Shown one piece after another: positions 48,788-58,102 of a DNA stretch of 64,000 nucleotides (the first letter of the stretch is position 1; the number at the start of each line of letters is the position of its first letter). Origin of the DNA: Kurthia massiliensis (lineage in GTDB: Bacteria > Bacillota > Bacilli > Bacillales_A > Planococcaceae); contig NZ_HE610996.1 of NCBI RefSeq assembly GCF_000285555.1, positions 239,052 through 303,051 on the forward strand, written 5' to 3'. The notes under the pieces are model-generated. The model did not search any database. It worked only from the letters and a program-made list of their open reading frames with translations, and had not been told where the DNA came from. The position numbers and the translations under genes were made by a program.

Positions 48788-50047
48788 TTAAAAGAAGAAT
48801 CGTTGTATATCATTCCACGTAACTGCAACCATTAAGACCATCAGACACGCAAAGCCAATAAACGTAATGACCCCTTCTTTATTTTTATCAAGTGGTTTAC
48901 CACGCACAAGTTCATAGAAGAACAATGCAAGACGGCCGCCATCAAGCGCTGGGAATGGTAATAAGTTCATAATCCCTAAGTTGATACTTAACGCCGCTGA
49001 CCAGCTTAATAAAGTAATAAAACCGTATTTCGCTACTTCAGACGTTGCTTCGTAAATACCAACTGGGCCTGATAACGCATCTAGCGTAAAGCCACCTGTA
49101 ATTAATACGACTAAAATTTTCACGATCTGTACGAGCCACATCCATGTTTGTTCGAAACCGTACGGAATCGCCTTTAATGGATTTTTATCGTACGTATTGG
49201 CATATTGAATCCCAATTTGACCGATTTTTTCTTTATTCACGGTTACTTCTTTCGGCGTGACCGTTACTTTCTCTGCTTTGCCATCTCGTTCAATCCATAG
49301 TTCAATTGCTTTCCCTGGGTTTTGTTGAATGACAGTCGAAAGTTGATCATACTTTTCAACTTCCTTACCGTTTACAGATGTAATTAAATCATCTTGTTGT
49401 AAGCCAGCTGTTGCCGCTGGACTATCGTCGACGACTTTTGCAATCAATGGCTCATTTGTCGGAATCCCTTGTACAAAACCAATAATCACAAAAATAATAA
49501 TGGCTAAAATAAAGTTAAACAATGGACCTGCAAAAATCGTCATTGTGCGCTTGCCGAGTGATTTTGCATTAAATGTACGGTCGTACGGCGCAATTTGTGT
49601 TTCTTGGCCATTTTCTTCGACGATACAATCGCGTGCTACGTTGTAACGAACGAGTTGTTCATCTTCGTCATAGCCTTCCACCCATAGTTCTTTTTGAAGT
49701 TCTGCTTTCTCTACTTCTAAAAACAACATATCCGGCAGCTGTTTGTTTTGATTCATTACGAGACGATCAATTTCATCTCGGTCATTTAATGTGAAGCCGA
49801 TTCGGTAGCCGGGTTGTAACTCAATTTGATCAAGATCATCTCCAGCCATACGAACGTAACCACCCATCGGTAATAGACGAATCGTATAAATCGTTTCACC
49901 TTTTTTAAAGCCGAGTAGTTTCGGACCAAAACCAATCGCAAACTCTCGAACCATGATGCCAGAACGTTTCGCAAAAATAAAGTGTCCTAACTCATGGAAA
50001 AATACGATCAACCCAAATACGAATATAAATGCAATAGCTGATTGCAT
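48788..50047 (-). CDS. rseP: Site-2 intramembrane protease RseP/RasP
   Basis: This zinc intramembrane protease degrades anti-sigma factors and leftover signal peptides. It has 419 residues: HELGH at 18-22 in TM1, a PDZ domain (about 190-275, PAATAGLQQDDLITSVNGKEV), and the second metal ligand in NLLPFPALDGGRL near 370, with four TM helices. ATG 50047 follows GGTGGGA; the TTG at 50050 is not favoured. It lies between dxr and proS, as in Bacillus. Confidence 0.95.
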   Translation of the reverse strand: MQSAIAFIFVFGLIVFFHELGHFIFAKRSGIMVREFAIGFGPKLLGFKKGETIYTIRLLPMGGYVRMAGDDLDQIELQPGYRIGFTLNDRDEIDRLVMNQNKQLPDMLFLEVEKAELQKELWVEGYDEDEQLVRYNVARDCIVEENGQETQIAPYDRTFNAKSLGKRTMTIFAGPLFNFILAIIIFVIIGFVQGIPTNEPLIAKVVDDSPAATAGLQQDDLITSVNGKEVEKYDQLSTVIQQNPGKAIELWIERDGKAEKVTVTPKEVTVNKEKIGQIGIQYANTYDKNPLKAIPYGFEQTWMWLVQIVKILVVLITGGFTLDALSGPVGIYEATSEVAKYGFITLLSWSAALSINLGIMNLLPFPALDGGRLALFFYELVRGKPLDKNKEGVITFIGFACLMVLMVAVTWNDIQRFFF

Positions 50048-50125
50048 CAAATCCCACCTTCACCATGGAAATTTTGTAGAAGTCGCTAAAATGATCATAT
50101 GCCCTCCAGCACATCATCAATCAAT

Positions 50126-51271
50126 TTATTTTATCATGCCTTGAACAATTTTTCTCGTTTGCTTATCTACGGCTAAAATTGTTTCTAAATCAGGATTTTG
50201 AATATTGTCATGTTGTTGCATGACGCGGTCAATCATATCTTCAATTTCTAAGAATGTAATTTTTTCTTGTAAGAACGCGCTAACAGCTGCTTCATTTGCT
50301 GCATTCATCGCTGTTAAAATCGTACCGCCTGTGCGACCTGCATGATAAGCAAAGCCTAAGCAACGGAAACGTTCCATATCGACATTTTCAAAATGAAGTT
50401 GACCGATTTTTGCTAAGTCTAAACGTTCTGCTGTTGAGCGTGGTAAACGTTCAGGGTAGCTTAACGCATATTGAATTGGCGTACGCATATCTGCTGTACC
50501 AAGTTGTGCCATAACGCTTGAATCATGATATTCAACCATTGAGTGAATGATAGATTCACGGTGAATTAACACATCAATTTTATCGTAAGGCATATCGTAT
50601 AATACAGCCGCTTCAATGACTTCTAACCCTTTGTTCATCAATGTTGCTGAATCAATCGTAATTTTCGCACCCATTGACCAGTTCGGATGATTTAATGCTT
50701 GTTTGACTGTAACGCCTTCAAGTTCTGCACGTGTTTTATCACGGAAGCTACCACCTGAAGCAGTTAAAATTAAACGTTCAATTGATTTGCGATTTTCACC
50801 GTTCATTGATTGCCACAATGCAGAGTGTTCACTATCTACTGGTAAAATCGGTGCATCGTATTTCGCTGCTTCCGCCATCACTAAGTGACCTGCTGTTACG
50901 AGCGTTTCTTTGTTCGCAATCGCAATCGCCTTTTGTTGTCGAATCGCCGCAAGTGTCGATTCTAATCCGATGCTACCTAATACAGCGTTTAATAACACGC
51001 TTGAATCACTATGTATTGCAACATCTACTAAACCTTGCGTACCGTACGTGACATCTAAAGAAGGAAACTCCTTTTGTAATTCACGTGCAAGTTCTTCTGT
51101 TTGCATAGACACTAATTTTGGTGAAAATGCGCGCACGATTTCTTTTGTTTTTTCAATATTTTTACCTGCAGCAAGTGCTGCAATGTGAAATTCATCTGGA
51201 TGATCCTTCACGATATCGAGTGTTTGTTGACCAATTGAGCCAGTCGCACCTAATAAGCTGATCGATTTCAT
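50126..51271 (-). CDS. dxr: 1-deoxy-D-xylulose 5-phosphate reductoisomerase
   Basis: Dxr catalyses the second step of the MEP isoprenoid pathway, supplying precursor for UppS two genes upstream. It has 381 residues with NADPH motif [16 protein letters not shown], metal and substrate motif [11 protein letters not shown], the flexible-loop region [28 protein letters not shown] (split here by name only), and [14 protein letters not shown] 51271 follows directly after cdsA by 12 bp. Confidence 0.95.
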   Translation of the reverse strand: MKSISLLGATGSIGQQTLDIVKDHPDEFHIAALAAGKNIEKTKEIVRAFSPKLVSMQTEELARELQKEFPSLDVTYGTQGLVDVAIHSDSSVLLNAVLGSIGLESTLAAIRQQKAIAIANKETLVTAGHLVMAEAAKYDAPILPVDSEHSALWQSMNGENRKSIERLILTASGGSFRDKTRAELEGVTVKQALNHPNWSMGAKITIDSATLMNKGLEVIEAAVLYDMPYDKIDVLIHRESIIHSMVEYHDSSVMAQLGTADMRTPIQYALSYPERLPRSTAERLDLAKIGQLHFENVDMERFRCLGFAYHAGRTGGTILTAMNAANEAAVSAFLQEKITFLEIEDMIDRVMQQHDNIQNPDLETILAVDKQTRKIVQGMIK

Positions 51272-51283
51272 AGTTATGATCCC

Positions 51284-52084
51284 CTATCCAACAAAATGTA
51301 AAAAGTGTAATAACGGTAATACGAATAATAGACTATCGAAACGGTCTAAAATCCCACCGTGACCAGGTAAAATATTCCCTGAATCTTTCACGCCATAATG
51401 ACGTTTAATTGCTGATTCGACTAAGTCGCCAAGCTGACCGATAATTGACGCTACGACCGTTACGATCAATAAGACAGCCCAATTGACGTCTAATCCTGAA
51501 ATCAGTTCGAAAATAGTCACTGCAATTACAGCAATGACAATCCCACCGACAAAACCTTCAACTGTTTTCTTCGGTGAAATTTCAGGCCATAGTTTATGCT
51601 TACCTAATTTACGTCCCACAAAGTAAGCACCTGAATCTGTTGACCATACGACAACAAGGGCGAAGACGATGTATAATAAGCCATCTGTTGCTTCACGTGT
51701 TGCTGTGAAATAATAAAAGCCGACCCCTACATAAAAGATCGATACTAATAAAAAGCCGACATCATCAAATGTAAATTGATTTTTCTTTAGAACGACATAA
51801 ATTAATAACAATGCTGTCATCATAATAAGCCATTCTAGTTTTGAAAAGCTCGTTGCATCTAAAACATATTTTTCCCAATGTGCTGGCATTAACATCGCGA
51901 ATAAAGCGATTAATGATAAAAGCCCTGGCACTGAAAATAGTGATAGTTTGCGCATTTTGAGCATTTCGAAAAGCCCTATTGCTGCGATGACATACATCAA
52001 AATTGTTAACGGTGTACCACCGTAAATAACAAATGGTACGAATAACAGCGCAGCAATAACGCCTGTGATAATACGCGTTTTCAC
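51284..52084 (-). CDS. cdsA: Phosphatidate cytidylyltransferase
   Basis: CdsA makes CDP-diacylglycerol, the substrate of PgsA elsewhere in this window. It has 266 residues, about eight TM helices and the signature KRHYGVKDSGNILPGHGGILDRFDS near the C-terminus (quoted in part: SGNILPGHGGILDR). The start is GTG 52084 with GGAGA eight bases upstream, three bases after the uppS stop. Confidence 0.94.
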   Translation of the reverse strand: MKTRIITGVIAALLFVPFVIYGGTPLTILMYVIAAIGLFEMLKMRKLSLFSVPGLLSLIALFAMLMPAHWEKYVLDATSFSKLEWLIMMTALLLIYVVLKKNQFTFDDVGFLLVSIFYVGVGFYYFTATREATDGLLYIVFALVVVWSTDSGAYFVGRKLGKHKLWPEISPKKTVEGFVGGIVIAVIAVTIFELISGLDVNWAVLLIVTVVASIIGQLGDLVESAIKRHYGVKDSGNILPGHGGILDRFDSLLFVLPLLHFLHFVG

Positions 52085-52087
52085 GAT

Positions 52088-52873
52088 TTATTCTCCTTTC
52101 AATCCACCGTAACGGCGATTGCGCGATTGATAGCTTTCGACCGCCTCTAGCAAGTTCCCCTCGCTAAATTCTGGCCAATGTACGTCCGTAAACCAAAATT
52201 CGCTATAAGCAAGCTGCCATAACAAAAAGTTACTTAGACGAAGTTCTCCACTCGTACGAATGAGTAAATCTGGATCTGGTAACGCAGCTGTCATTAAATT
52301 GCTCGAAATCGTCTCTTCAGAAATATCGTCCAAGCTTAACGTTCCATTTTGAACTTGAGCGACAATTTCTTTGACGGATAACACAACTTCTCGACGGCTA
52401 CCGTAATTCATTGCAAAATTTAGAACCATACCAGTATTGTCCTTCGTTGTATCCATCGCATTTTGAATTGCTTTTTGTGTATGCCCTGGTAGACTGTCCA
52501 TTTCACCAATTAATGAAACGCGAATATTTAATTCCATTAATTCTGGTAAAAATGATGTTAAAAATTCTTCTGGCAAACGCATTAAAAATTCTACCTCTTT
52601 GCGAGGACGCTTCCAGTTTTCTGTTGAAAATGCATACAATGTTAGGACGCGCACACCGATTTTGTTCGCACAACGTGTAATTGTACGCACATTTTTCATG
52701 CCTTCATGATGTCCTGCTACGCGCGGTAACGCACGTTTTTGTGCCCAACGGCCGTTTCCGTCCATAATAATGGCAATATGTTGCGGTACGCTGTTCGGAT
52801 CTAATTTTTGCATGCGATCTTCTAGCGTAGCGTTCTGTTTATCTGTCTTTCTCCATCCGAGTTTATCTAACAT
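52088..52873 (-). CDS. uppS: Undecaprenyl diphosphate synthase
   Basis: UppS extends farnesyl diphosphate to the C55 lipid carrier for peptidoglycan. It has 261 residues with catalytic D38 in IIMDGNGRWAQ, LTLYAFSTENWKRP, and the C-terminal RTSGELRLSNFLLWQLAYSE (in part). ATG 52873 follows GGAGG. It is coupled to cdsA in the conserved frr-uppS-cdsA-dxr-rseP cluster. Confidence 0.95.
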   Translation of the reverse strand: MLDKLGWRKTDKQNATLEDRMQKLDPNSVPQHIAIIMDGNGRWAQKRALPRVAGHHEGMKNVRTITRCANKIGVRVLTLYAFSTENWKRPRKEVEFLMRLPEEFLTSFLPELMELNIRVSLIGEMDSLPGHTQKAIQNAMDTTKDNTGMVLNFAMNYGSRREVVLSVKEIVAQVQNGTLSLDDISEETISSNLMTAALPDPDLLIRTSGELRLSNFLLWQLAYSEFWFTDVHWPEFSEGNLLEAVESYQSRNRRYGGLKGE

Positions 52874-52957
52874 TTAAAATCCTCCACTAGCTTGCATATC
52901 GGAACGTATACTTCATCTATCATATCAAAAATAACAATTCATTTCCTCTATATCACG

Positions 52958-52995
52958 AAAAAAAGACGCCCCTATTACATAGAGGACGTCTTTTG
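52958..52995 (-). terminator. frr terminator
   Basis: AAAAGACGTCCTCTATG and its partner AGGGGCGTCTTTTTTT pair on the minus strand after frr. Confidence 0.85.
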
Positions 52996-53011
52996 AAATT
53001 AGAAAGTTCTA

Positions 53012-53569
53012 TTAAACTGATAGAATTTCTTTTTCTTTTTCAGCAGTTAATTCATCAATTTGTTTGATGTAATCATCAGTGATTTTTTGAACGTCATCGC
53101 CGTAACCACGTAAGTCGTCTTCAGTGATGTCGCCAGCTTTTTCAGCTTTTTTGAAGTCATCGTTTACATCACGACGGATGTTACGAATCGCAACTTTTGC
53201 TTCTTCAGCTTCTTTTTTCACAAGTTTAGATAAATCTTTACGGCGTTCTTCTGTAAGCGCTGGAATTGTTAAGCGGATTACGTTACCATCATTTGTTGGT
53301 GTAATACCAATATCTGATTTTAAGATTGCTTTTTCGATTTCACCTAAAATTGTTTTATCGTATGGTTGGATTACTAGAAGACGAGCTTCTGGTACAGAGA
53401 TACTTGCCATTTGGTTTAATGGTGTTGGTGCTCCGTAATATTCCACTGTAATACGGTCTAAAAGAGACGCATTTGCGCGGCCTGCACGAATCGAAGCGAA
53501 TGCACGTGTTAATGCATCAATCGCTTTCGTCATACGTTCTTTTGCTTGGTCGATAATTTGTTTTGACAT
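53012..53569 (-). CDS. frr: Ribosome recycling factor
   Basis: RRF, with EF-G, splits the post-termination ribosome. It has 185 residues, all-helical with the insert beta domain, and with [29 protein letters not shown] and [13 protein letters not shown] as family landmarks. ATG 53569 follows GGAGGGG; pyrH ends 23 bp upstream. Confidence 0.97.
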   Translation of the reverse strand: MSKQIIDQAKERMTKAIDALTRAFASIRAGRANASLLDRITVEYYGAPTPLNQMASISVPEARLLVIQPYDKTILGEIEKAILKSDIGITPTNDGNVIRLTIPALTEERRKDLSKLVKKEAEEAKVAIRNIRRDVNDDFKKAEKAGDITEDDLRGYGDDVQKITDDYIKQIDELTAEKEKEILSV

Positions 53570-53592
53570 GCTAGCCCCTCCTACGAATACTA

Positions 53593-54309
53593 TTATTTAT
53601 GAACAGTTGTACCGATTTTTTCACCCATTACGGCACGTTTGATGTTGCCATCCTCTAATAATGAGAATACAACTAAATCAATATCATTGTCCATGCATAG
53701 CGTTGAAGCTGTAGAATCCATTACTTGTAGACCTTTTTGAATAACGTCTAAGTAAGTTAATTCTTCGTACTTCACAGCGTTTGCATCAACTTTTGGATCT
53801 GCAGAGTATACACCATCTACATTATTTTTCGCCATTAAAATGACATCTGCGCCGATTTCAGCTGCACGTAATGAAGCTGTTGTATCAGTTGAGAAGTAAG
53901 GGTTACCTGTACCTGCAGCAAAGATCACTACACGTTTTTTCTCTAAATGACGAACTGCTTTACGACGAATGTACGGTTCAGCGACTTGCGTCATGACGAT
54001 TGAAGATTGAACGCGCGTTGGCACACCTAGGTTTTCTAATGAATCTTGTAAAGCTAAAGCGTTCATAACAGTTGCTAACATGCCCATGTAATCTGCATTG
54101 GCACGTTCCATACCCATTTCTGCTCCAATTTTACCTCTCCAAATGTTCCCGCCACCTACTACTAAGGCAACTTCTACTCCTAAGTCTACTACTTCTTTAA
54201 TTTGTGCTGCGACTGATTTAACAACTGCTGGTGCGAGGCCGAAACCTGCTTCGCCAGCTAGTGCTTCCCCACTTAATTTAATGACTACACGTTTATATTG
54301 TTGTGGCAT
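53593..54309 (-). CDS. pyrH: UMP kinase
   Basis: This bacterial hexameric UMP kinase makes UDP. It has 238 residues from ATG 54309 ([17 protein letters not shown]), with GGAGG upstream; an in-frame extension to 54354 is rejected because it crosses the tsf-side hairpin. The [10 protein letters not shown] and [17 protein letters not shown] segments are diagnostic. Confidence 0.96.
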   Translation of the reverse strand: MPQQYKRVVIKLSGEALAGEAGFGLAPAVVKSVAAQIKEVVDLGVEVALVVGGGNIWRGKIGAEMGMERANADYMGMLATVMNALALQDSLENLGVPTRVQSSIVMTQVAEPYIRRKAVRHLEKKRVVIFAAGTGNPYFSTDTTASLRAAEIGADVILMAKNNVDGVYSADPKVDANAVKYEELTYLDVIQKGLQVMDSTASTLCMDNDIDLVVFSLLEDGNIKRAVMGEKIGTTVHK

Positions 54310-54339
54310 AGCTCTTGAGACCTCCAAATTTTTTTCTTG

Positions 54340-54372
54340 AAAAATAGGGAACACGGTGTTGCTGTGCTCCCT
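54340..54372 (-). terminator. Hairpin between tsf and pyrH
   Basis: AGGGAGCACAGC and the partner ACCGTGTTCCCT pair and are followed by ATTTTTC on the minus strand. This is a probable partial terminator separating rpsB-tsf from pyrH-frr. Confidence 0.72.
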
Positions 54373-54405
54373 ACTTAAAAATAAATCTATATTGATTTGA
54401 AAAAA

Positions 54406-55284
54406 TTAGTTACCTTTAACTTGGCTCATAACTTCTTCTGCAAAGTTATCTTCGCGTTTTTCGATACCTTCGCCGACTTCGTAACGTACGAATGAAGTCA
54501 CTTTAGCATCGCCTAAGAATTTAGCAACAGTTTCGTCTGGGTTTTTAACGAATGGTTGGTCAAGTAAGCAAATTTCTTTGAAGTATTTGTTTAAGCGGCC
54601 TTCTACCATTTTCGCAACGATGTTTTCTGGTTTGCCTTCGTTAAGCGCTTGTTCAGTTAACACTTTACGTTCGTGTTCAACTTCGTCAGTTGAAACTTGA
54701 TCGTGTGAAACGTATTTAGGGTTGATTGCAGCGATGTGCATAGCAACGTCTTTCGCTTTAGCAGCGTCAGTAGTGCCTTCAACAACAGTTAATACGCCGA
54801 TACGGCCGCCCATGTGTAGGTATGCGCCGAATGCGTCAGCATCAGTTTTTGAAGCGATGAAGAAACGACGTAGAGTGATTTTTTCACCGATAGTAGCGAT
54901 TGCTGTAGAAATGTGTTCTGCAACAGTTGCACCGTTTTCCATAGTTGTAGCTAAAGCTGCTTCAACGTCTGCAGGTTTAGAAGCTAATAAGTGATCAGCT
55001 AATTCTTTAACTAAAGTTTGGAAACCTTCGTTTTTAGCAACGAAGTCAGTTTCAGCGTTTACTTCTAAAAGTACAGCGTCGTTACCGTTTTCAGCGATGA
55101 AAGTTGTACCTTCTGCTGCGATACGGTCAGCTTTTTTACCAGCTGCAGCTAAACCTTTTTCACGTAAGAAATCAACAGCTGCGTCGATATCTCCGTCAGT
55201 TTGTACTAATGCTTTTTTACAATCCATCATACCAGCACCAGTTTTTTCACGTAATTCTTTAACCATTTTAGCAGTTACTGCCAT
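54406..55284 (-). CDS. tsf: Elongation factor Ts
   Basis: EF-Ts is the nucleotide exchange factor for EF-Tu. It has 292 residues with [16 protein letters not shown], then [11 protein letters not shown], the coiled region and [14 protein letters not shown] 55284 follows AGGAGG. It is paired with rpsB as in most bacteria. Confidence 0.97.
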   Translation of the reverse strand: MAVTAKMVKELREKTGAGMMDCKKALVQTDGDIDAAVDFLREKGLAAAGKKADRIAAEGTTFIAENGNDAVLLEVNAETDFVAKNEGFQTLVKELADHLLASKPADVEAALATTMENGATVAEHISTAIATIGEKITLRRFFIASKTDADAFGAYLHMGGRIGVLTVVEGTTDAAKAKDVAMHIAAINPKYVSHDQVSTDEVEHERKVLTEQALNEGKPENIVAKMVEGRLNKYFKEICLLDQPFVKNPDETVAKFLGDAKVTSFVRYEVGEGIEKREDNFAEEVMSQVKGN

Positions 55285-55322
55285 TGATAGTTCCTCCTAT
55301 ACAATTGAAAGTTTATTGTCTC

Positions 55323-55362
55323 AAAAAAAGGTGATAAGAGGGGTTATCCGCTTATCACCTAT
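55323..55362 (-). terminator. rpsB-tsf attenuator/terminator hairpin
   Basis: AATAGGTGATAAGCGG and its partner CTCTTATCACCTTTTTTT form a strong stem with a T-run on the minus strand between rpsB and tsf. It probably reduces read-through to tsf. Confidence 0.8.
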
Positions 55363-55378
55363 TTCTACAAATAAGAAA

Positions 55379-56113
55379 TTACTCAGCAGAAGCTTCTTCT
55401 TTTTCTACAGCTTCAACTTGCGCTTCTTCTTCACCTTGTTTTGACTCGATTAAAGCATCAGCCATTTTAGAAGTGATTAATTTTACAGCGCGGATTGCGT
55501 CATCGTTTGAAGGGATAACGTAATCAATTTCATCTGGATCACAGTTAGTATCAACCATAGCCACGATAGGAATGTTTAATTTATGTGCTTCTGCAACAGC
55601 AATACGTTCTTTACGTGGGTCAACGATGAACATAACGTCAGGAATCGCTTGCATGTCGCGGATACCGCCAAGGAAGCGAACTAAACGTTCGTGTTGTTTT
55701 TTAAGTTGAACAACTTCTTTTTTAGGAAGTACAGCGAAAGTGCCGTCTTCTTCCATACGTTCGATTTCTTTTAAACGAGCGATACGTTTTTGAATAGTAC
55801 CGAAGTTAGTTAATGTACCACCTAACCAGCGTTGGTTGATGTAGTAGTTACCTGAACGTTCAGCTTCTTCTTTGATAGCTTCTTGAGCTTGTTTTTTAGT
55901 ACCAACGAAAAGAACTTTACCGCCTTCTTCGCCAACTTGACGCATGAAGTTGTAAGCTTCTTCTAATTTTTTAACTGTTTTTTGTAAATCGATAATGTAG
56001 ATACCGTTACGTTCAACAAAAATGAATTTTTTCATTTTTGGGTTCCAACGGCGAGTTTGGTGACCGAAATGTACACCAGCTTCTAGTAATTGTTTCATTG
56101 AAATTACTGACAT
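55379..56113 (-). CDS. rpsB: 30S ribosomal protein S2
   Basis: S2 is a late-assembling 30S protein. It has 244 residues with [19 protein letters not shown], the coiled-coil insertion and [16 protein letters not shown], followed by [18 protein letters not shown]. The tail is Glu/Ala-rich. ATG 56113 follows AGGAGG. A structured leader lies upstream. Confidence 0.97.
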   Translation of the reverse strand: MSVISMKQLLEAGVHFGHQTRRWNPKMKKFIFVERNGIYIIDLQKTVKKLEEAYNFMRQVGEEGGKVLFVGTKKQAQEAIKEEAERSGNYYINQRWLGGTLTNFGTIQKRIARLKEIERMEEDGTFAVLPKKEVVQLKKQHERLVRFLGGIRDMQAIPDVMFIVDPRKERIAVAEAHKLNIPIVAMVDTNCDPDEIDYVIPSNDDAIRAVKLITSKMADALIESKQGEEEAQVEAVEKEEASAE

Positions 56114-56127
56114 GTGTGGTTCCTCCT

Positions 56128-56236
56128 AAAGGTTTTTAATTTAATTTTCCTCCGCGCTTCATCACTTATATAGAGAACTTTGATTGTTCAAAGCACCACT
56201 CCATATATCAGAAGGCGTGTGTAATAATAACACCAA
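56128..56236 (-). promoter_or_regulatory. Structured rpsB leader (candidate S2 autoregulatory RNA)
   Basis: The 5' leader of rpsB folds into a long compound hairpin: CGCCTTC with GAAGCG at the base, TATATGGAG with CTCTATATA in the middle, and CTTTGA with TCAAAG at the tip. It lies between a sigma-A promoter and the ribosome-binding site, as expected for a ribosomal-protein leader. I cannot assign it to a known leader family from sequence alone. Confidence 0.5.
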
Positions 56237-56241
56237 TTGAT

Positions 56242-56270
56242 AATATACCACAGGAAACGCTCTGTAGCAA
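56242..56270 (-). promoter_or_regulatory. rpsB sigma-A promoter
   Basis: -35 TTGCTA (56265-56270) and -10 TATATT (56242-56247) are separated by 17 bases on the minus strand, upstream of the structured rpsB leader. Confidence 0.7.
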
Positions 56271-56284
56271 CTATTTTCGCTCAC

Positions 56285-56821
56285 TTATTGTTGAAATTTC
56301 AACAACAGTTCAATCTCCGTTTTTCCGCGATTTAATGTTTTCGCAATTTCGTCAATTGAGCGCCCTTGTTTATACATTTGCTTTGCCTGTTCATCTACTG
56401 TCAGTGGTGCTAGTGTTTGTTTATGTTGTTGATACGCATTTTTCGCATAAGCAATTGGTGTCTTCACGTCTTTTTTCAATAATTCTTCGACTTCTAACGC
56501 TTGAATGTCCTCATCTTCTACTGCGTTCATCGATTCTTCTTTAGACACTTGTTGTCTTACGACCGTTATTGCTCGTTGCGTCGGTGTTTTTTCTGTAACG
56601 ACAGGTGTTGTTTTCGCTTTTTTCAACTCGGCAATGAGACGATCATTTTCATCTTTCATTTCAGCTAAATAAGCCCCTACCGCATCGTCCATATCATCTT
56701 TTAAACGCTGTTGCTTTTCTTCCACATCTTTCAAACGTGATATTTTCACGTTGAGTAACACGATAAAGTAAAAGCTCAGGCATTGCGCAATGATTAAAAA
56801 AATAATCACAATGCTAGTCAT
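56285..56821 (-). CDS. swrB: SwrB-like (YlxL) membrane protein
   Basis: The position between sigD and rpsB and the architecture match B. subtilis SwrB, which promotes flagellar export-apparatus assembly and swarming. The 178-residue protein has one N-terminal TM helix (about 3-25), a charged coiled coil (about 28-70), a low-complexity middle and a C-terminal HTH-like segment (QGRSIDEIAKTLNRGKTEIE). Similarity is by layout rather than a strong motif. Confidence 0.75.
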   Translation of the reverse strand: MTSIVIIFLIIAQCLSFYFIVLLNVKISRLKDVEEKQQRLKDDMDDAVGAYLAEMKDENDRLIAELKKAKTTPVVTEKTPTQRAITVVRQQVSKEESMNAVEDEDIQALEVEELLKKDVKTPIAYAKNAYQQHKQTLAPLTVDEQAKQMYKQGRSIDEIAKTLNRGKTEIELLLKFQQ

Positions 56822-56833
56822 TGTTCCTTACTC

Positions 56834-57142
56834 CTAACCGCTAAAGTCAAAAAAGTTTCCTTTGAAAGGATGCTGTGCGGCATGTTCTTTCGACTGTTGC
56901 TGTGGTTTTTTCGGTGTTGTTTGTTGCTGGTCGTGTTTTCGTTTATCTGGATGCTCATCACCAATCGTCGATGTATCTTCCGTCTCTAACACCGCCGTCA
57001 GATTTCGTTGCGCTTGTTTTTCAGTTGCCATTTGCGCCATTTGCTGATTCCCATTTACAAATTGTTGGGCATTGTCTGCCTGTTTCCCCGCATCAAATGT
57101 TTTTGGTATCGCAATTTGAAGTTCTACCGCTTTCAGTGACAT
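56834..57142 (-). CDS. Small hydrophilic protein of the sigD-swrB interval, unknown
   Basis: This 102-residue Gln/Lys-rich protein begins MSLKAVELQIAIPKTFDAGK and has no TM segment. A charged, probably disordered middle (DKRKHDQQQTTPKKPQQQ) leads to a short hydrophobic C-terminus (FKGNFFDFSG). ATG 57142 has GGAAGGATGA upstream and the stop is 12 bp from swrB, so it is likely a real operon gene. I do not recognise a function; B. subtilis has no gene here. Confidence 0.65.
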   Translation of the reverse strand: MSLKAVELQIAIPKTFDAGKQADNAQQFVNGNQQMAQMATEKQAQRNLTAVLETEDTSTIGDEHPDKRKHDQQQTTPKKPQQQSKEHAAQHPFKGNFFDFSG

Positions 57143-57162
57143 CGTCTCATCCTTCCCCTACA

Positions 57163-57929
57163 CTACAAATTACGCATTTCATCCCTCAGTAAGTTACGTA
57201 ATTTAAACAACGCCTTTGAATGGATTTGTGAAATACGTGACGTTGATAACTCTAGCATTTCGCCGATTTCAGTCAGCGTCATTTCTTCTGTATAAAATAA
57301 ACTTAGTACAAGTTGTTCTTTATCGTTCAATTTTAGAATGCTTTCTGATAAGTCTTGGATCAATTCAGCATGCATCGCTTCTTGTTCAGGTGTTTTGATC
57401 GAATCGTCGCGAATTGAAAATGATTTGTTGTCTGATTCATCATCTTGTAATTGCTCATCCATCGATAACACGTTTGAAGCAAAATGCTCTTGAACCGTTT
57501 GGAACACTTCATCGACTGTGATGTTAAGCGCTTCTGCGACTTCTTCTGGCGTCACGTGACGTTGCAAACGTTGCTCCATTTCCTCAATAAACGCATCTAA
57601 TTTTTTTGTTTTTCCCTTGCTGAGCGTGGAAGCCAGTCCTCTTTCCGGAGACCATCTATAATAGCGCCACGCACGCGAAACGATGCGTACGTATCAAATT
57701 TTAAATCTCTCGTTGGATCAAATTTATTTAATGCATCAAATAACCCCATCATACCAAGGCTATTTAGTTCATCTCGTGAGACGCTTTTTGGTAACCCTAC
57801 TGCAATACGTTGCACGTGATACGATACGAGTGGTTTATATTTTCGTATTAATACGTCTCCTGCATGAGGATCTCGATTGGCTTTCCAACTTTGCCATAAT
57901 TTTTGCTCTTCTGCTGAAGTTGTTTGCAT
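57163..57929 (-). CDS. sigD: Motility sigma factor SigD, disrupted by a 1-nt frameshift
   Basis: SigD (sigma-28) directs flagellar, chemotaxis and autolysin genes. ATG 57929 follows GAGGAGG and reads region 2 (YKPLVSYHVQRIAVGLPKS, FDTYASFRVRGAIIDGLRKEDWLPRS). It then stops as AREKQKN* at a run of seven A's (plus-strand T7, 57601-57607). The other frame continues at once with LDAFIEEMEQRLQRHVTPEEV (region 3) and region 4 (LTEIGEMLELSTSRISQIHSKAL) to the normal end at 57163. One extra A gives a 255-residue protein, matching B. subtilis (254). The state may be phase-OFF, programmed -1 slippage, a mutation or an indel error. Confidence 0.9.
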
Positions 57930-57968
57930 CAAATTATCCTCCTCATTTAAACTACATTCCCTTCTCTC

Positions 57969-57977
57969 ATTATAGCA
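57969..57977 (-). promoter_or_regulatory. Extended -10 promoter of sigD
   Basis: TGCTATAAT on the minus strand, 40 bases upstream of the sigD ATG, is a consensus extended -10. The -35 is poor (TTCCAT, 18-bp spacing). With the terminator upstream, it lets sigD be expressed apart from the che genes. Confidence 0.6.
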
Positions 57978-58025
57978 AATCTTCCCTATATTATGGAATG
58001 TATATCGTATGCATTTCACGCAAAA

Positions 58026-58099
58026 TAAAAAAGACCATTCACAAAATATAAAATCAACGTTCAATTTCGCTGAATCAATACTCCGCCAATAGTCTTTCT
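58026..58099 (-). terminator. Terminator with long loop between the che genes and sigD
   Basis: AAAGACTATT just after the small membrane gene pairs with AATGGTCTTTTTT about 50 bases later on the minus strand and ends in a T-run. The large loop makes it less certain than the other terminators. Confidence 0.5.
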
Positions 58100-58102
58100 C
58101 AT

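Noticed and set aside
48674-48788. Possible T-box leader upstream of proS
   Set aside because: The gap is only about 100 bp, holds the rseP terminator and shows no T-box sequence or specifier stem.
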